From NCBI GenBank assembly GCA_015068645.1, contig SVKD01000008.1, positions 1 to 64,000 on the forward strand: a stretch of DNA of 64,000 bases. Direction: 5' to 3'. This DNA is from Oscillospiraceae bacterium (lineage in GTDB: Bacteria; Bacillota; Clostridia; UMGS1840). This document shows positions 8,051 to 16,038 of the stretch, in pieces. A program made the translations under genes and the position numbers. A model generated the notes under the pieces. The model did not search any database. It was not told the DNA's origin and saw only the letters and a list, made by a program, of their open reading frames with translations. Numbering within the stretch: position 1 is the first letter of the stretch; every line of letters starts with the position of its first letter.

Positions 8051-8116
8051 ATTCTCCCTTGTTTTTTAATAGAGGAAAGTCCTCCGAAGATGGTTAGCAA
8101 GAGTAACATCTTTCTA
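8051..8116 (-). promoter_or_regulatory. preQ1 riboswitch candidate (class III-like pseudoknot)
   Basis: Begins at the predicted transcript start. On the minus strand P1 is AAGATG (8107-8112) with CATCTT (8087-8092). The P1 loop contains CTCTTG (8098-8103), which can pair with CAAGGG (8056-8061), forming an H-type pseudoknot. An extra hairpin (GAGG-ACTTT-CCTC) and an A-rich stretch (TTAAAAAA) lie in the long third loop. The distal pseudoknot strand overlaps the queT ribosome site AAGGGAG, so ligand binding would block translation. Topology and gene context fit a preQ1 sensor with a loop insertion. The exact class was not verified. Confidence 0.65.
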
Positions 8117-8122
8117 TGAAAA

Positions 8123-8151
8123 AGTATAGCACACAGGCAGTTTTTTGTCAA
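8123..8151 (-). promoter_or_regulatory. sigma-A promoter of queT
   Basis: Minus-strand TTGACA (8146-8151), 17-bp spacer, TATACT (8123-8128). The start is expected near 8116, a few bases before P1 of the riboswitch. Confidence 0.85.
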
Positions 8152-8166
8152 TTCATTTTCTCTGAA

Positions 8167-8203
8167 TTTTGAAAAAAGAAAGAGGAGAACTGCGCTATTC
8201 TCC
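8167..8203 (-). terminator. Intrinsic terminator of spoIIID
   Basis: On the minus strand GGAGAA-TAGCGCAG-TTCTCC (8184-8203), overlapping the last codons of spoIIID, is followed by a T-rich run (CTCTTTCTTTTTTC). Confidence 0.6.
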
Positions 8204-8455
8204 CCGACTGGCATACTTCTGTTTTGTGGCAAGACCACCGCGAATGTGCCGTTCTGCTTTGTTTTGGTTTAAGATTTCCCGCACTTGGTCGTAACGGTCG
8301 GGATCTAATTTTTGCAGCCGAACTGCCACGTCCTTATGTACCGTAGACTTGGAAATTCCAAAGTTTTTGGCAGCTTTACGTACTGTGGAGCGGTTTTCGA
8401 TGATATAATCCGCAAACAGAATTACCCGTTTGTCAATATCGTAGAATATGTCCAA
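8195..8455 (-). CDS. spoIIID: Sporulation transcription regulator SpoIIID
   Basis: About 86 aa. The HTH segment TVRKAAKNFGISKSTVHKDV and the following HIRGGLATKQKY closely match SpoIIID, the mother-cell DNA-binding regulator acting after sigma-E. Its presence implies endospore formation. A TTG start at 8455 is preferred: GAGAGG lies eight bases upstream and the length then fits the family. A GTG at 8464 leaves no room for a ribosome site. The start region is embedded in a long hairpin whose 3' arm holds the ribosome site and whose tail is a run of seven T. Confidence 0.92.
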   Translation of the reverse strand: MDIFYDIDKRVILFADYIIENRSTVRKAAKNFGISKSTVHKDVAVRLQKLDPDRYDQVREILNQNKAERHIRGGLATKQKYASRGE

Positions 8456-8461
8456 AAAAAT

Positions 8462-8513
8462 CACCTCTCAGATTTGTATCAAGTATGTGGATTGATACAA
8501 TATATGAGAGGTG
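8462..8513 (-). terminator. 18-bp hairpin between kinase gene and spoIIID
   Basis: CACCTCTCA (8462-8470) pairs with TGAGAGGTG (8505-8513), and inside it TTGTATCAA (8474-8482) pairs with TTGATACAA (8492-8500). On the minus strand the hairpin follows the histidine-kinase stop and ends in a run of T, so it should terminate that operon. The same 3' arm holds the GAGAGG ribosome site of spoIIID, so in read-through RNA it would also hide the start. Confidence 0.65.
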
Positions 8514-8528
8514 TTGTTGTTTTATTCT

Positions 8529-10139
8529 CTAAACCGCGGAATCGGAATTCTTTGGTTGAGCGGGAAATCGGATAATCACACGGGTGAACGCTCCTTTTTC
8601 ACTTTCAAAACGAATAGAGCTTTCCGCTCCGTATACCAGCTTCATTCGTTTTAATGAATTGGTGATTCCGATATGCTTTTTCTCTTGGGTACCGTTGTTT
8701 AAAATCATCAGTTTTTCGGGTGTGATTCCATAGCCGTTATCATAAATTTCGGTAACCACAAAGCCTTTTTCTTTTCGCATGGAAATTTTGATTTCACAGT
8801 CTTTTCTTGCACCTGAAAGTCCGTGCACTACCGAATTTTCCACAAACGTATGAAAAAATTGGGGCGGAATAAGCAGGTTTAGCAAATCAGGTTCAATTTC
8901 GGTTGATAGAGGATATTTCTTCTCGTGAGAAAGTTCGTTGATAAACAGGTATTTGCGAATGGTTTCAATTTCATCTGAAACGGGAATAAATTTACGGTCT
9001 TTCTTTAAAATTTCCCGATAATAAAGGGCCATGTTATCTACTAGGCTGAGAATTTTTTCATTTTTGATGCGGTAAGCATCCAATCGGATGGCAGACAGGG
9101 AATTATAGAGCATATGGGGGTCCAATTGCATGGAAAGACGTTCCATTTCCAGATGTTTGTTTTCCAGTTCTGCATTTTTAACGGCATCGTGATAAGCTTT
9201 CAAATCGCCGGACAATCGGTGCAGAATTTCTTTAATGGTGTTTAATTCGTGCAAATTATATTCCGTGCGGAAAAATTCGCTGTCGTAAAGCAAATCTTCG
9301 CCGTCCAGCTGACTCATAAATTGTTGAATTTCCTGAAGGGCTTTTCGAGCGGTTGTTCTGGAGATAACAATAATTAAAATCGCCAGCACCGCTAAAATGG
9401 CAACCCATGTACTTATGACCCTAAGGCAGCTTTTATTTAGTTCTTGTTTGGGAATTTTCATGACGCAGGAAAGGTTTGCGTTGATGGGAGAAGATAAATA
9501 ATCCCCTGTATTTTGCACCTTTTCGTCGGAGGAAAACACAATTTCCACCGGATGGCTAAACACATTGGTGTTTTGCAGCATAATCCGATAACGCAGAATA
9601 TTTCCGGGGTTTCTGGGCATTCGCCGATACATGGTGACTCGTGTCATATTTCCGTTCATTTTTTCAATAGTCTGGTCAAAAATAATATCCGATTTTTCCT
9701 GTTCAAAGGCCTGGCAAATGGTATAGTATTTGGGCAGTTTGGAAACGTTGGAATACCAAGGGGATTCAAAAATGGCTACGTTTGGCGTGAAAATAACAGG
9801 ACTGTTCTGATTACCGGAAGCGGAAAGCAGAATTTCCTTGGAATATTCCAGCATTTCTATCATTTCGCTGGTGGAGTAACTGCTTCGTTTTAAGGCGCTG
9901 CTCAGGTAAGAAGATTGCACAATGTGTTCCGAGTGGATTAACGCCTGATGGCAGGATTCTTTCAGGGTATCAGTGTATAAACTGAGTGTGTCCTGCAATT
10001 CCCGTAATTCGGAATGGTAGGTGTTATATGTCGCTGATACCAAGAAATATGCCCAGATAAGCAACACAAAAAAACCGATAACGCGGATGTTACCGTATAA
10101 AATCTGTTCCAGTAAACTTTTGCGTATCGGTTTTTTCAT
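8529..10139 (-). CDS. YesM/LytS-type sensor histidine kinase
   Basis: 536 aa. It has an N-terminal membrane helix (about 18-38), a ~200-residue extracellular sensing region, a second helix (about 235-260), a linker, and a His_kinase (PF06580) domain in which DPHMLYNSLSA (around residue 340) replaces the usual NPHFLYN box. An HATPase domain follows with ENSVVHGL (around 436) and a glycine box NGYGITPE. It should phosphorylate the adjacent AraC-type regulator, 11 bases upstream in the same operon. Such pairs commonly sense extracellular saccharides and control neighbouring ABC transporters and glycosidases. Confidence 0.9.
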   Translation of the reverse strand: MKKPIRKSLLEQILYGNIRVIGFFVLLIWAYFLVSATYNTYHSELRELQDTLSLYTDTLKESCHQALIHSEHIVQSSYLSSALKRSSYSTSEMIEMLEYSKEILLSASGNQNSPVIFTPNVAIFESPWYSNVSKLPKYYTICQAFEQEKSDIIFDQTIEKMNGNMTRVTMYRRMPRNPGNILRYRIMLQNTNVFSHPVEIVFSSDEKVQNTGDYLSSPINANLSCVMKIPKQELNKSCLRVISTWVAILAVLAILIIVISRTTARKALQEIQQFMSQLDGEDLLYDSEFFRTEYNLHELNTIKEILHRLSGDLKAYHDAVKNAELENKHLEMERLSMQLDPHMLYNSLSAIRLDAYRIKNEKILSLVDNMALYYREILKKDRKFIPVSDEIETIRKYLFINELSHEKKYPLSTEIEPDLLNLLIPPQFFHTFVENSVVHGLSGARKDCEIKISMRKEKGFVVTEIYDNGYGITPEKLMILNNGTQEKKHIGITNSLKRMKLVYGAESSIRFESEKGAFTRVIIRFPAQPKNSDSAV

Positions 10140-10150
10140 AGATTTTTACC

Positions 10151-11704
10151 TCAGTTTTCGGGAGTTTTCTGATTAGACTGCTGATACTCCCTGGGGGTGA
10201 TGCCATTATATTTGGCAAACACGGTTTTAAAGTAATCATAGTCGCTGTAGCCCACTTTGTATGCAATCTGTGTCAGGTTCATTTTGCTGGTGGATAAAAG
10301 TTTTTTTGCTTCTTCCATACGAACGGAGAGCAGATAGTCATAAATGGTGATACCAAGCTCTTTTTTAAACACATTTCGTAAGTGAGAATAACTTACAAAC
10401 AGCTGAGATGCAATTTCTTCAATGGAAGAAATGGTGGAGAAATTCTTGTGAATATAGTTAATGGTTTTCTGTACCAGTGCAAACTGGGATTTCCCTTTGT
10501 AATTCTTCAGATATTCTCCGGTTAATGTGAGGATATTTCTGAGCCAGATTAAAAAGTGTTCCGGATCGGAAAAACGATTGATTTTGTGGTAAGAAAGGTC
10601 GGTTCTGCCCACAATTTGCGCAATATCGATTCCGTTTTTCAACAGCACGGACTGAATGGACGAAACCGTGGATAAATACAGCTCTTTGAGCAGAGTTTCG
10701 TCATATTCCGGCTCCGTAAAATTAAAGGTTTTAATAAACTGACTGATTTCCGTAGCGCTCACATCCGCTCTGACCAGATTAGATACCGTTTCGTTATAGG
10801 CAATAAAATTAAAGGAAACGTTTTTCACCGAGATATCAGAGTAGGCAATGTAATCGGAACGAATCAGCTCCAGATTGGTTTTTAAGGCTGAATCTGCCTG
10901 CTTTTGCAGCGATTTTAATTCAAACAGATTACCGCCGGTATCGGAAGCACCTGCTTTTACGGTAACCGCATAGCGGTCAAACAAATCTTTGATCTTGTTG
11001 CACATTACGCTGCGGATCGTGTCCTGAAAGTTATTGTTTTTCTCGCTCATAAAGAGAATGAGCATTGTGTCAGTTCCTTCCGGCAGAATCACAGGAACGA
11101 TGCCGCGGTTTTGCAGGTCTGAAAATTCTTTTAAATCCCGATAAGTGGAGAATACATCCTCCTCTGCTTCCAAGAACTTTGCTTTTACCAGAATAAAATG
11201 CTTGAAATTCTGCAGAAGAAGGGTGGGGGCAGCTTCATATAAACGGGAAGCTTCCAAGGTGTCTGCAGAAAGCAGACGGTAAATATAATTTTCCCGTCCA
11301 AGCTGCAAACTGTTGGCGGTTTCCGTGTTTTTTGCGGCTCTGCTGATTGCTTTTTGGATGGCATTTTTCAGTTCTTCCGGGATGATTGGCTTCATCAGAT
11401 ATGCCAGCACTTCATTTTCAATGGCACATCTGAAATATTCCACATCATCATAACAGCTAATATAGATAAATTGCGGGTCAATTCCCATAGCACGGATTTG
11501 CTTGGTTAGTTCCATCCCGTTAATTTCAGGCATAGAAATATCGGTGATTACCACATCAGGCTTGAATTCTTTGCAGATTTCCAGCGCTTCGTAACCACTT
11601 TGGGAAATTTTGATGCCGCTGATATTAAATTCTTCCGGCTCAATATAGCTGAGCAAACTTTGCAGATGGACATAATTGTCATCTACAAGCAATATTTTAT
11701 ACAT
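10151..11704 (-). CDS. YesN-type response regulator with AraC HTH domain
   Basis: 517 aa. The receiver domain is at 1-120 (VDDNYVHLQSLL; phospho-acceptor Asp in VVITDISMPEINGMEL near residue 55; conserved Lys in YLMKPI). A long middle region typical of YesN proteins follows, then a C-terminal AraC/XylS double HTH (about 410-512; FVSYSHLRNVFKKELG, YKVGYSDYDYFKTVFAKYNG). It is the likely activator of the divergent promoters at 13.5-13.8 kb, where paired direct repeats abut the -35 boxes. GAGGT lies before the ATG. Confidence 0.9.
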   Translation of the reverse strand: MYKILLVDDNYVHLQSLLSYIEPEEFNISGIKISQSGYEALEICKEFKPDVVITDISMPEINGMELTKQIRAMGIDPQFIYISCYDDVEYFRCAIENEVLAYLMKPIIPEELKNAIQKAISRAAKNTETANSLQLGRENYIYRLLSADTLEASRLYEAAPTLLLQNFKHFILVKAKFLEAEEDVFSTYRDLKEFSDLQNRGIVPVILPEGTDTMLILFMSEKNNNFQDTIRSVMCNKIKDLFDRYAVTVKAGASDTGGNLFELKSLQKQADSALKTNLELIRSDYIAYSDISVKNVSFNFIAYNETVSNLVRADVSATEISQFIKTFNFTEPEYDETLLKELYLSTVSSIQSVLLKNGIDIAQIVGRTDLSYHKINRFSDPEHFLIWLRNILTLTGEYLKNYKGKSQFALVQKTINYIHKNFSTISSIEEIASQLFVSYSHLRNVFKKELGITIYDYLLSVRMEEAKKLLSTSKMNLTQIAYKVGYSDYDYFKTVFAKYNGITPREYQQSNQKTPEN

Positions 11705-11777
11705 AGAGATACCTCGCGCCGCTCTTTTTAAAAATGCGGATGTATTGAAGGGTCGGCAGTGGTTTCCTTACATGGAT

Positions 11778-13460
11778 TTAGATTAGATTTTTCAATTCTT
11801 GATTGATTCTTTCGCGGTAGCGAAGAATGTAATCACCAAAATAGGGGAAACTGTCAAAACGAATTTCCTGACCGGCAATTTCTTCAATCAAATTTACAAC
11901 ATATTCTTTGCCTTTGTAGCTTGCTAAAAGGTGCATAGCGGCATAATCCTGAATCCCGTCTTTGAACACTTTCAAGCGGATACTTTCCACCACTTCATCA
12001 CCGTAGGGATACACGCTGAAGGCATCTCCTGCAGGGAATGCTCCGCCGGAATCCACGGTTTCAAAGGGATTGATTACCCCTTTGGACAAAATGGAATAGA
12101 AATAGTTAAAGCCCCAATGCAAAAAGCCCACGCAGTCATATTTAAACATCTGGGTTCCCATAATTCTGTTTCTGGGAGAAGGCTGGGATAAGAATCGGTT
12201 GGACACATCCTTTGCCTGAGCGGAACAGTAGTAAACCCAACGGTTTTTGATATCTTCTTTTAAGAATTTTTCAATATGGTCGCTGGCGGGAACAGGAGTG
12301 TTAATCAGACCTTCTTTGTAAAAATCAATGTCGGAAAGAGCGTCCAGCATCTTAAATCCTTCGGTGTATGGAGCAATCAGTTCTTTTGCATATTTATACG
12401 TTTCTAAATGTCCTAAACTTAAGAAGGGTTCATCGGATACGTGGAAATAAACTTTATCCTGAACACCTTTTGCTTTTAAGAAAGCAACCAGCTCAGGCAT
12501 CATTGCATCAATGAATTCTTTGTATTCGGGAGTTTTGGCTTCCATATGCCAGCCAAAGCGTTTTTCCTCCTTGCCGTCTGCCATTACAACGATTTTGGGA
12601 GTATGAACTGCACCCCACTGGGTAAACAGATGGCTCATTTCAAAATATTGCACACCGTTTTTTAAGCAGATGTCAATCCACTTATCCAGCTTATCAAATT
12701 TGAAGGAATATTTGCCGTTATCACAGAAACAATCTACCAACTGAACGGTTTTTCTTTCGGATAAATATGCAGTATCAAGTGGGGGAGTGAAGAGGGGGGT
12801 CAAGAGCATATTGATGCCGTTATCCACCGCCACACGGATATATTTTTCAATCATTTCCCAATGTTTGTCGGAGAAGATTTCACAGCCATGCAAATCAGCG
12901 ATACAGTCGCAGTGGAACCACTGAGTGAAGATCATTTCCTGTTTGGGAAGTTTCACATCGATTACTTCCAGCTCGAAAACAGAGGAGGTTTTGTAATCAT
13001 CGTCAGGGTCGGTGCCTTCCAACACAACTTCAATGGGATACACACCGGGTTTGCAATCTTCAGGCACTCGCACGCTTACCCACAGGGCATGCCATTTGTG
13101 GCATACAGCGTAAACGGGATTTTCTTCGTCAATCGGCATTAACGGGTCGGGATACATGCCGGCATTCAAAGAGTAATAGCCTGCATCATATTTGGGCGGA
13201 AATGCAGCCAGTTCCACCGGCACATTTCTCACTTTTCTCACAGTTACATAGGGAGCCAGCTCAGAATTTACGCTAACTTTCAAATCGCTTCTTCCTGCCC
13301 ACCAGTCTGCTTTGAATACTTTGGTAAAGGCAATCTGATAAGAATATTCTTCTCCTTTTAAAGCGGAGCCTTCCCGGATGGCATCCAAGGTGGGCTCTTT
13401 GTCAAAAAACACTTTTTCCAGCGAAGAAACCTGTTTCAATTTCAATTCATAATTTGCCAT
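11778..13460 (-). CDS. GH123-like glycosidase (DUF4091 protein)
   Basis: 560 aa from ATG 13460, preceded by AAAGGA; the upstream ATG at 13493 lacks a ribosome site. It has an N-terminal beta-sandwich, then a TIM-barrel with the acidic pair in FHVSDEP (near residue 340), matching the adjacent Asp-Glu pair used by GH123 beta-N-acetylgalactosaminidases in substrate-assisted catalysis. The C-terminal part is DUF4091 (GFLHWGFNYFYS, GDAFSVYP, LKVFKDGIQDY). There is no signal peptide, so it works on imported oligosaccharides. It is transcribed away from the ABC transporter, under a promoter that shares the same repeat elements. The sugar is inferred only from the family. Confidence 0.83.
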   Translation of the reverse strand: MANYELKLKQVSSLEKVFFDKEPTLDAIREGSALKGEEYSYQIAFTKVFKADWWAGRSDLKVSVNSELAPYVTVRKVRNVPVELAAFPPKYDAGYYSLNAGMYPDPLMPIDEENPVYAVCHKWHALWVSVRVPEDCKPGVYPIEVVLEGTDPDDDYKTSSVFELEVIDVKLPKQEMIFTQWFHCDCIADLHGCEIFSDKHWEMIEKYIRVAVDNGINMLLTPLFTPPLDTAYLSERKTVQLVDCFCDNGKYSFKFDKLDKWIDICLKNGVQYFEMSHLFTQWGAVHTPKIVVMADGKEEKRFGWHMEAKTPEYKEFIDAMMPELVAFLKAKGVQDKVYFHVSDEPFLSLGHLETYKYAKELIAPYTEGFKMLDALSDIDFYKEGLINTPVPASDHIEKFLKEDIKNRWVYYCSAQAKDVSNRFLSQPSPRNRIMGTQMFKYDCVGFLHWGFNYFYSILSKGVINPFETVDSGGAFPAGDAFSVYPYGDEVVESIRLKVFKDGIQDYAAMHLLASYKGKEYVVNLIEEIAGQEIRFDSFPYFGDYILRYRERINQELKNLI

Positions 13461-13534
13461 AATTTTCAATCCTTTCGGCATGGTTATTGCCAATCTCTTC
13501 CTTTGCTGAAGACGGGCAATAATATCTCAGCATT

Positions 13535-13563
13535 AGTATAGTTTATCTTCTTAATTTTGTAAA
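13535..13563 (-). promoter_or_regulatory. Promoter of the GH123-like gene
   Basis: Minus-strand TTTACA (13558-13563), 17-bp spacer, TATACT (13535-13540). The -35 box directly touches the operator repeat at 13564-13579. Confidence 0.8.
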
Positions 13564-13603
13564 CCTAAAATTTGCTTTTTTACCACCCCTAAAATTTGCT
13601 TTT
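13564..13603 (-). promoter_or_regulatory. Tandem operator repeats AAAAGCAAATTTTAGG x2
   Basis: Two identical 16-bp direct repeats (minus-strand AAAAGCAAATTTTAGG) at 13588-13603 and 13564-13579, 24 bp apart centre to centre. The downstream one abuts the -35 box of the GH123-like gene. This arrangement is typical of AraC-family activator sites. Confidence 0.7.
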
Positions 13604-13756
13604 ATTAGCTTGCGGTTTGCTTCTGGTTTTTTTGCATAAAAAATTGCTGAAAAAAAACAGCGCAAGACACCTGAAATTCCCAAAAATTTACAAAAAGCAG
13701 GTGATTTGAGTCAACATACACCGAATTTCTGCTAAAATTTGGGATGTTTTACGAAA

Positions 13757-13795
13757 AAAAGCATATTTTAGAGCACAAAAAAAGCAGATTATGGG
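13757..13795 (+). promoter_or_regulatory. Tandem operator repeats of the ABC operon
   Basis: AAAAGCATATTTTAGA (13757-13772) and AAAAGCAGATTATGGG (13780-13795), 23 bp apart, match the 16-bp element of the divergent promoter at 14/16 and 13/16 positions in the same orientation relative to their promoter. The second abuts the -35 hexamer at 13796. Confidence 0.65.
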
Positions 13796-13824
13796 TTCCC
13801 AAAAACTGTTTTTTTTTGTATAAT
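13796..13824 (+). promoter_or_regulatory. Promoter of the saccharide ABC operon
   Basis: TATAAT at 13819-13824 with a weak -35, TTCCCA (13796-13801), at a 17-bp spacing. A poor -35 next to a bound activator fits positive control. Confidence 0.65.
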
Positions 13825-13830
13825 ATAGAC

Positions 13831-14065
13831 AAAATAAGATACTTGGGTTCGACCAAAAACTACAATTTCTGAACGAACCGATTCCCAAGCAGTGTTTTCT
13901 GAGATGACAACACTATCGGGCAGGACAACGTCAATCCCTATAAAAAGGGTGAGCTTTGTCCATTTTGTCGTCTGCGAAAAGTGTTTGGGGGGAGGCGGTT
14001 CGAAAATTGAAGTGCGGAAGAATCCGCGTGTTCCAAAACGCAAAAAAATCATTAAAGTAAGGTGG
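13831..14065 (+). ncRNA. Structured 5' leader of the ABC operon, class unknown
   Basis: Three successive stems: CTTGG/GTTCG near 13840 pairing with CGAAC and CCAAG near 13875-13890; AGTGTT with AACACT around 13891-13914; and GGACAA with TTGTCC around 13922-13960, enclosing CCCT/AGGG. A smaller GCGGA-AGAA-TCCGC hairpin follows. No known riboswitch class is recognised. It ends at AAGGTGG before the permease start. Confidence 0.45.
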
Positions 14066-14077
14066 AATGAGAGAAAA

Positions 14078-15121
14078 ATGAAAAATGTAATGGAACAAGG
14101 AAATGAACAAGTTCTGAAACAGGCAACCTCTTCCGAAGTAATTCCGGAAGAAACTACTGCAGAAGTTGTTTCATCGGTGCCTACGGCTCCGGCGAAAAAG
14201 AAGAAAAAAGGTTTCTTCTTCAATCTCTGGAAATTCAGTGGTGCGTACTTAATGATTCTGCCGGCAATTATAGTGACAATTATTTTCTCCTATTTGCCGA
14301 TGTATGGTATCATCATGGCATTCAAGAATTTCGACCCTGTGCAGGGGATCTTCGGCTCTCCCTGGGCTGCCAACTACGGCTTTGAACACTTTATCAATAT
14401 CTTTAGAGATCCTGATATGCTCAAAGCGGTAAAAAACACCGTCGTATTCGGTTTGGTTATTTTATTCGGCGGTTATCCCTTCCCGATTATCTTAGCTTTG
14501 ATGTTCAATGAAATCAGAAGCAAGTGGTTCAAAAAAGTTTCGCAGACCATTGCGTACTTCCCCCACTTCTTATCCTGGATTTCCGTAATCGGTTTGTTAT
14601 ATACCTTCCTGGCAAAAGAAGGTCCCTTTAACCAGTTGATGGGCTCTTTGATAGATGGATGGGTTCCCACCAACCCCTTGATGAAATCTGAATACTTCTT
14701 AGCCATTATGTTCTTCTCACATCTCTGGAAGAGCGTTGGTTACTCCTCCGTTGTATTCCTTGCAGCGATTACCGGTATTGACCCCGGTCTTTACGAAGCA
14801 GCAAGTATTGACGGCTGCGGCAAGTGGAAACAGATTTGGCACATTACACTTCCTTGTATCAAACCCACCATGGTAATCATTTTGATTATGTCTTTGGGCG
14901 GTTTGATAAACGTAAACTTTGAACAGGTATTCGGTATGCAGAATGCATTCACCCAGGCAGATAACGAAGTTATCGGTACTATCGTATATCGTCGTGGTAT
15001 TATGGGTGGTGACTATTCACAGACCACAGCGTTCGGTTTATTCCAGGGTCTGGTTAGCTTATTCTTAGTTACTACCGCAAACTGGGTTTCTAAGAAAGTA
15101 ACCGATCAGAGTATTTGGTAA
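14078..15121 (+). CDS. LplB-type saccharide ABC transporter permease
   Basis: 347 aa from ATG 14078, after AAGGTGG. It has a variable Glu/Ala-rich start, a Lys-rich stretch, then six membrane helices with the binding-protein-dependent transport fold. The EAA loop reads EAASIDGCGKWKQIW near the C-terminus. It resembles LplB/YteP permeases that import complex oligosaccharides. It is the first gene of the operon, with the second permease 18 bases downstream and the binding protein next. No ATPase is encoded here; such systems usually share an MsmX-type ATPase encoded elsewhere. Confidence 0.92.
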   Translation: MKNVMEQGNEQVLKQATSSEVIPEETTAEVVSSVPTAPAKKKKKGFFFNLWKFSGAYLMILPAIIVTIIFSYLPMYGIIMAFKNFDPVQGIFGSPWAANYGFEHFINIFRDPDMLKAVKNTVVFGLVILFGGYPFPIILALMFNEIRSKWFKKVSQTIAYFPHFLSWISVIGLLYTFLAKEGPFNQLMGSLIDGWVPTNPLMKSEYFLAIMFFSHLWKSVGYSSVVFLAAITGIDPGLYEAASIDGCGKWKQIWHITLPCIKPTMVIILIMSLGGLINVNFEQVFGMQNAFTQADNEVIGTIVYRRGIMGGDYSQTTAFGLFQGLVSLFLVTTANWVSKKVTDQSIW

Positions 15122-15139
15122 GGAGGAGTATCAATAGAC

Positions 15140-16027
15140 ATGAAAAGAAGTTTAGGTGAAAAAGTCTTCACAGTTATTAACACTATCATTATGATACTCA
15201 TCTGCGTCATCTCTGTTTATCCGTACTTGAATCAGGTAGCGATTTCTTTAAACGATGGTAGAGATGCAATGGCAGGTGGTATCACCATTTTCCCCAGAAA
15301 ATTTACTTGGGAAAACTACACTACCCTGTTTTCTGATCCTTCATTTGTACAGGCAGCGAAAATTTCCGTACTGAGAGTTCTCTGTGCAACCTCTTTGGCG
15401 CTTTTAGTAACCTACGCTGCAGCGTACGGTTTGACCAGAAAAGGCTTACCTTACAGAAAATTCTTAACCTTATTCTTAATGTTACCCGGTTATATCCCCG
15501 TTGGTACCATTCCCAACTACATTAACATCAGTAATTTGGGACTTTTGGATAATTTCTGGGTATATATCCTTCCCAGTTTGTTCGGCTTCTATAATATGAT
15601 TATTATCCGTTCTTATCTTCAGGAGCTACCTCCCGAAATGGAAGAAAGTGCGAAGATTGACGGTGCGAACGACTTGACCATTATGTTCCGTATTATCTTC
15701 CCCATGACCTTACCGGTTGTTGCCTGCGTAGCACTGTGGGTATCCGTTGGTGCATGGAATGACTGGACAACTACCTTGATCTATGTTACCGAACCTGATT
15801 TACATACTCTGCAGTATTTAATGATGCGTCTGGTAAAAGAAGCAGAAACCGCGAGCAAGATGTCTCAGCAGACTGCTATGAGTAAAGGTCAGGTTGTGCC
15901 CACGGTTACCGGTGATACCGTAAAAGCAGCAACCTTGATTGTTACAACCTTACCGATTCTGATGGTATATCCTTTCCTGCAGAAATACTTCATCAAAGGT
16001 ATCAACATCGGTGCAGTAAAAGGATAA
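15140..16027 (+). CDS. LplC/YtcP-type ABC transporter permease
   Basis: 295 aa, six membrane helices, preceded by AAGGAGG. The EAA loop ESAKIDGANDLTIMF and the end YPFLQKYFIKGINIGAVKG are typical of carbohydrate permease subunit 2 of the YtcP type. It pairs with the permease encoded just upstream to form the membrane channel. A strong A/T-rich hairpin follows before the binding-protein gene. Confidence 0.93.
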   Translation: MKRSLGEKVFTVINTIIMILICVISVYPYLNQVAISLNDGRDAMAGGITIFPRKFTWENYTTLFSDPSFVQAAKISVLRVLCATSLALLVTYAAAYGLTRKGLPYRKFLTLFLMLPGYIPVGTIPNYINISNLGLLDNFWVYILPSLFGFYNMIIIRSYLQELPPEMEESAKIDGANDLTIMFRIIFPMTLPVVACVALWVSVGAWNDWTTTLIYVTEPDLHTLQYLMMRLVKEAETASKMSQQTAMSKGQVVPTVTGDTVKAATLIVTTLPILMVYPFLQKYFIKGINIGAVKG

Positions 16028-16038
16028 AACAAGCCGAA

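Larger units (their letters stand above)
13461..14077. promoter_or_regulatory. Divergent regulatory region and long transporter leader
   Basis: 617 bp without a gene. From left to right: the promoter of the GH123-like gene (13535-13563), two operator repeats (13564-13603), an A/T-rich middle with another ACTGCTAAAATTTGG-like partial element near 13730, two operator repeats and the promoter of the ABC operon (13757-13824), and a ~250-nt structured leader before the first permease. An in-frame ATG at 13892 would add 62 residues unlike any permease and is judged non-coding. Confidence 0.75.

Noticed and set aside
8469-8510. Sigma-E promoter for spoIIID inside the hairpin
   Set aside because: CATAC- and GATACAA-like -10 elements exist, but no -35 element at the right distance was found.
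13892-14077. 62-residue N-terminal extension of the first ABC permease
   Set aside because: The extension is unlike any permease start, lies over the structured leader, and ATG 14078 follows AAGGTGG.
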